Of a DNA stretch of 64,000 nucleotides, positions 60,441 through 64,000 are shown in pieces; the stretch's first letter is position 1, and every line of letters starts with the position of its first letter. Under the pieces are notes generated by a model. It was not told where the DNA came from. It saw only the letters and a list, made by a program, of their open reading frames with translations, and ran no database searches. The translations under genes and the position numbers were made by a program. The stretch comes from JAVVEH01 sp032251435 (GTDB taxonomy: Bacteria; Verrucomicrobiota; Lentisphaeria; Oligosphaerales; MVZH01). Location of the stretch: contig JAVVEH010000001.1 of assembly GCA_032251435.1 (NCBI GenBank), forward strand, positions 62,001 to 126,000, written 5' to 3'.

Positions 60441-62546
60441 TCAAGCCGGCCGCAGGACGAGTTCCCCACGGGCCACATCGGCCTTATGCGGACGGACACT
60501 GATGATGTCCCCGCAATGGTACACCCGGTCCGCATGCCGGGCCCGGAGGGAGCAGGTTTTGGCCGCGTAGATAAAATCATCCTCACCCAGCAAGGTCTTC
60601 GGCGCGAAGCCCATGAGCCCCAATTCGGGAATGAACAAGGCCAGTCCGTCGGGTGTCGCCCGGGAGATCACCGCTTGGAACACCACTTTTTCGCCGGCGC
60701 CGCGCCGTTGATTAAGGTAACGGATTTTCACCCGGTCCAGAGCGGCGAAATACGCCTCGTCATTAATGGCTTCAATCGCGGTGACTTCTTTGGCCCTGGC
60801 CTCACATTCCTCCTGGCTCAGCAGCTCTTCTCCCAGATCTTTGCGCCATAACTGCTGATGCACGGTCAAATCCGCATAGCGGCGGATAGGACTTGTGAAA
60901 TGAGTGTATTGATCCTTGCCCAAGCCGAAGTGTTCGGAACAGGCGGCCGCGTAGACCGCGCGCGGCAAGGTGCGCAAAAAACCGTTAAAAATAATTTGGG
61001 CGGCGGGATGATCCGTGATCTCATGTAAAAAAGCGTTGACGGAACCCCGGGAATCCAATTTGCCCGCTTTCAACCGCAACGCCGATCGCACCCATGCTCT
61101 GAAATCATCCACATCCTTGCTTTTTGGTGTCCCGTGAACCCGGAACAACCCGGGAATTTTTTCCCGAATCAGTTCCTTGGCGACCGCGACATTCGCCGCC
61201 AGCATAAACTCTTCAACCAATTGATGGGCTGGATTAGGCCGGCTTTCCTGGAAACCGGTGACCGCTGGCGGGTCGTCCGAATAAAGCACCCGGACTTCCG
61301 TGGTGGCCAAGTCAAGAAACGCCTCTTTCCGTTGGCGAATCTGACGGAGAAGATGACTGAGGCGCCCAAGTTCTTTCACGGCGGCCGCGACATCATCCCC
61401 CCAGCCGGGATTTTTTCTCCCCGCCAGAAACGCCTCCACCTCACTAAAGTTCAAGCGTTTGCTCACGTGAATCAGAGCGCGCGCCCGGCGGGTGGAGAGA
61501 ATCTCGCCAGACTGGCGGTCAATATCCAAAAACACACTGTGGGCGGGCCGGGGCGCGCCTTCTTTCAAACTGCACAAATCAGCCGCCAGAGGTTTGGGAA
61601 GCATCGGCAAGGTGCGGCCGGGTAAATACGCGGTGAATCCGCGGCGGCGGGCCTGACGGTCCCAGTCGCTGTCCGGAATAATGTAGGCCGCCACATCGGC
61701 GATATGAACCCCCGCCCGGACAATGTCGGGATTATCGGTCATCTCCAGTGATATGGCGTCATCAAAATCTTTCGCGTCCACCGGATCGATCGTCACCGTG
61801 GTTAAATGCGACCAATCTTCACGGGCGATCCGCCTGGGCGTCATGGCGGCGGCGGCGGCCTGCTCCGCGTCGCTGTAAGGCTCTGGCAACGCGTACTCCG
61901 CGACGATGGCGTCCATATCTTCAGTCAAGGACGCGCCTTGATTCAGGGTGCTGAGGTATTTTCCCCGCAACGCTTGGCGGGATGTGTCGGGAAATAAAAT
62001 CTCGGCGACAATCCAATCACCGTCCACCGGATAGTCCTCCATCGGCAATCGCCGCGGAAATATCAGCTCCACTTCGTCCGGATAATCGCGGCGCATCGGG
62101 CGGATGACGGGCGTGGGACCGCTGTTGACATACTCACCGGTCAGACGCGTGTGCCCTCGTTGAAGGATGTCCGTCACCATGCCGACGGGCCCCTTGTCAG
62201 TCTGCTCGACAATTTGGACTCGCACCCGGTCGCCAGCGAAGGCGTTTCCCAGCTTGGCGGGAGGGATGAACACATCCTCTCCTCCAGCGTCCGGCGTGAG
62301 AAACCCAAATCCCCGGGCGTGGACGGTCACGTTCCCCGTCACGTTTTTTGACGTGTCGGGCAATGCCAGGCGTCCCCTCCCCTGTTTCACCACGTCTCCC
62401 TGCTGGAGCATGCCGCGCAGCGCGTACCCGAATTCCCGGGTGTCCTCTTTGGAATGGGCCCCCGCCGCCCGACGCAACTCAGCCCGGCGCAATCCCTGGG
62501 GACGCTCACGTAAGGCTTGTATGATCTGCTCGCGAAGGCTGGACAT
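60441..62546 (-). CDS. rnr: Ribonuclease R
   Basis: This 701-residue protein has the RNase R plan: an N-terminal winged helix (MSSLREQIIQALRERPQG), cold-shock-like domains (GNVTVHARGFGFLTPD), the RNB catalytic domain with DPVDAKDFDDAISLE, and a C-terminal S1 domain starting about residue 620 (GEKVVFQAVISRA). It degrades structured RNA 3' to 5' with Mg2+. GGAG lies nine bases before the ATG. It does not overlap its neighbours and is transcribed in the same direction as the RecJ gene upstream. Confidence 0.93.
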   Translation of the reverse strand: MSSLREQIIQALRERPQGLRRAELRRAAGAHSKEDTREFGYALRGMLQQGDVVKQGRGRLALPDTSKNVTGNVTVHARGFGFLTPDAGGEDVFIPPAKLGNAFAGDRVRVQIVEQTDKGPVGMVTDILQRGHTRLTGEYVNSGPTPVIRPMRRDYPDEVELIFPRRLPMEDYPVDGDWIVAEILFPDTSRQALRGKYLSTLNQGASLTEDMDAIVAEYALPEPYSDAEQAAAAAMTPRRIAREDWSHLTTVTIDPVDAKDFDDAISLEMTDNPDIVRAGVHIADVAAYIIPDSDWDRQARRRGFTAYLPGRTLPMLPKPLAADLCSLKEGAPRPAHSVFLDIDRQSGEILSTRRARALIHVSKRLNFSEVEAFLAGRKNPGWGDDVAAAVKELGRLSHLLRQIRQRKEAFLDLATTEVRVLYSDDPPAVTGFQESRPNPAHQLVEEFMLAANVAVAKELIREKIPGLFRVHGTPKSKDVDDFRAWVRSALRLKAGKLDSRGSVNAFLHEITDHPAAQIIFNGFLRTLPRAVYAAACSEHFGLGKDQYTHFTSPIRRYADLTVHQQLWRKDLGEELLSQEECEARAKEVTAIEAINDEAYFAALDRVKIRYLNQRRGAGEKVVFQAVISRATPDGLALFIPELGLMGFAPKTLLGEDDFIYAAKTCSLRARHADRVYHCGDIISVRPHKADVARGELVLRPA

Positions 62547-62640
62547 AAAAAAGCGCTCCGAAGTCGTGGGTCAATAATCATCGCGTGAGAAATGGTCATT
62601 GACCGTGATTGAAAACGCGCCGGTTTAAACGCTTGATGAC

Positions 62641-64000
62641 CTAACGGCCAAAGGTGACCGACGGGCAAAAATCCAAAATCCGCGCTTGCGGGGTTTCCCG
62701 TCCGCCAAAGGTGTTGAGACGAGCTGAATAAACCACATCCCAGGGCGGAGGGCAGAAATCACTGGGAGTCCGGTTGAAGGCGATAAAGTCGATACAATAT
62801 CCGTCTTGATCCCGCAGGACACCCCGGGTGTGGTCCCGCCCGGCGGGTTGAATACGGTCCGCGGTCACATGGCGGGTCAAAAACACCGGCTCCGGATTTC
62901 CCTGCCCGAAAGGGGCCAGCAGATTGAGATCCATCAGAAAATGCTCATTGATTTCCCCGAACCCGATATCCCCGCAAATTTCAATCACCGGCTTCATTTC
63001 ATCGGCGGCGAGGACAAATTGCACATTTTCCTCAAAGGTCTTGGCGAACTCCTCGGCATGGCGGGGTTCAAGGGACAAGCCCGCGGCCATGGGATGGCCG
63101 CCGAAACGCTCAAGCAAGTGCCCGCATTTCTCCAAGACACCGACCAGATTCACCCCCTCGACGCTGCGGCCGGAACCAGACAAAAAGCCCGTGGCATCCA
63201 TCGTCATCACAATGCACGGCCGATGGTAGGTGCGGACAAGCCGGGCGGCGACAATGCCCAACACCCCTTGATGCCAGTCGTCCCCCCAGACCACCACCGC
63301 CCGCATGCTGTCGTTAAACCGGGCGTCAATTTGCTGGCAAGCCCGGTCAAACGTCTCCGCTTCCAAGGCCTGCCGTTTTTTATTTTCAGCGTCCAAAGCG
63401 GCCGCCAGCGGAAATGCCTCCGCCATACTCGGAGCTTGCAACAGTTGCATCGACAGGCTTGGATCTCCCATTCGTCCGGGAGCGTTTAACCGCGGCGCGA
63501 TGCGGTAAGCGATGTCCTGCGCGCACACCGCGCCGTTCAAACCGACCAGATCACAGAGGGCGCGGATACCGGGGCGATGTTGACGGGACAGCGTTTCCAA
63601 CCCATGCTTGGCCAGACAGCGGTTTTCATCCAACAACGGCACAATATCGGCCACGGTCCCCAAAGCCACTAAGTCCATAACCTCACGAAGATCATAAGAA
63701 AAACCGCCCAAGTTGTTCTCACGGCCGTATTTTATGAAGGCGTGACAGACTTTAAACGCCACGCCGACCCCGGCTAATTCCCTGATCCGGTCGTCTTCCG
63801 TGGCGACTTTGGGATCAATGACGGCGATCGCCACAGGCAGCTCTTCAGATGGTTCGTGATGATCCGTGACGATCACATCAATCCCAAGCTCCGCGGCGGC
63901 TTTGACCGCCGCATGGCTGGTGATCCCGCAATCCACGGTGACCAGCAGCGAGTGATGATCCGCGCAGGCTTTTTCAATGGAATCCGGTGTCAAGCCATAG
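62641..64000 (-). CDS. recJ: Single-stranded-DNA-specific exonuclease RecJ (partial, cut by window edge)
   Basis: The minus-strand frame runs to the window edge, so the N-terminal part with the first DHH motifs lies outside. The visible 453 residues include LLVTVDCGITSHAAVKAAAE, then VIVTDHHEP, the linker LVALGTVADIVPLLDENRCLA, and the DHHA1 domain FLSGSGRSVEGVNLVGVLE with ERFGGHPMAAGLSLE. The C-terminal OB domain starts near residue 345. RecJ degrades single-stranded DNA 5' to 3' in recombination and repair. The stop is TAG at 62643-62641. Confidence 0.92.
   Translation of the reverse strand, partial: YGLTPDSIEKACADHHSLLVTVDCGITSHAAVKAAAELGIDVIVTDHHEPSEELPVAIAVIDPKVATEDDRIRELAGVGVAFKVCHAFIKYGRENNLGGFSYDLREVMDLVALGTVADIVPLLDENRCLAKHGLETLSRQHRPGIRALCDLVGLNGAVCAQDIAYRIAPRLNAPGRMGDPSLSMQLLQAPSMAEAFPLAAALDAENKKRQALEAETFDRACQQIDARFNDSMRAVVVWGDDWHQGVLGIVAARLVRTYHRPCIVMTMDATGFLSGSGRSVEGVNLVGVLEKCGHLLERFGGHPMAAGLSLEPRHAEEFAKTFEENVQFVLAADEMKPVIEICGDIGFGEINEHFLMDLNLLAPFGQGNPEPVFLTRHVTADRIQPAGRDHTRGVLRDQDGYCIDFIAFNRTPSDFCPPPWDVVYSARLNTFGGRETPQARILDFCPSVTFGR

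Noticed and set aside
1..64000. Search for CRISPR arrays, tRNAs, rRNAs and phage genes
   Set aside because: I saw no regularly spaced repeats of 24-40 bases, no cloverleaf-like tRNA sequence and no structural phage genes. A covariance-model search would be needed to be sure.

Overview
The window is about 64 kb of GC-rich bacterial chromosome. It carries about 50 protein genes, several gene remnants and no tRNA or rRNA that I can recognise. The gene content suggests an anaerobic, polysaccharide-degrading member of the PVC superphylum (Lentisphaerota, Kiritimatiellota or Verrucomicrobiota). The clues are a PEP-CTERM protein, a prepilin-like protein with an H-X9-DG motif, the DapL route to lysine, two ferredoxin-dependent 2-oxoacid oxidoreductase clusters, and several carbohydrate-active enzymes. 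This placement is inference; no phylogenetic marker gene was analysed.

Layout. 1-12.4 kb: an alpha-galactosidase-like gene behind an unknown partner, a broken nucleotidyltransferase pair, then exported proteins (thioredoxin-like, dienelactone-hydrolase-like, heparinase II/III-like, an internally duplicated beta-propeller lipoprotein, an SGNH hydrolase) and a DMT transporter. 12.4-18.6 kb: a minus-strand operon of PQQ-propeller membrane protein, MoxR ATPase, DUF58 protein and transglutaminase-like membrane protein. 18.7-24.0 kb: a minus-strand operon for oxidising arylpyruvates (iorA, iorB, two phenylacetate-CoA ligases, one ACT protein). 24.2-27.5 kb: a diguanylate cyclase, a PP2C phosphatase and a coiled-coil exported protein. 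27.6-37.3 kb: an accessory stretch with a decayed sialate O-acetylesterase, an IS66 transposase fragment, a TolB-like propeller protein, a PEP-CTERM protein, a prepilin-like protein, a DUF4143 ATPase, a second alpha-galactosidase copy, and long intergenic regions full of short repeats. 37.3-46.0 kb: citramalate synthase, a sugar kinase, a ferredoxin/2-oxoacid oxidoreductase operon ending in folB, a TPR membrane protein and YceH. 46.0-48.9 kb: a long hairpin, two toxin-antitoxin pairs, an endonuclease/exonuclease/phosphatase-family enzyme and a DUF4349 fragment. 48.9-58.7 kb: a minus-strand biosynthetic block, dapF then dapL-pyrG-purF-carB-carA. 58.7-64 kb: a nickel superoxide dismutase, a lipoprotein, RNase R and a partial RecJ.

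How it fits together. The ior and vor-like clusters point to ferredoxin-linked oxidation of amino-acid-derived 2-oxoacids to acyl-CoAs. In the ior cluster the phenylacetate-CoA ligases could handle the aryl-CoA products. CimA supplies 2-oxobutanoate for isoleucine. DapL and DapF complete meso-diaminopimelate. PyrG, PurF and CarA are three glutamine amidotransferases in one transcription unit. The exported Ni-SOD may protect the oxygen-sensitive iron-sulfur enzymes.

Most notable observations: a Ni-SOD whose Ni-hook lies directly behind a predicted signal-peptidase site and which ends in a His-rich tail; a 9-codon leader ORF overlapping the purF start; a triple direct repeat upstream of one of two near-identical alpha-galactosidase genes; a beta-gamma fused oxidoreductase subunit; and a nucleotidyltransferase with an apparent in-frame internal deletion.
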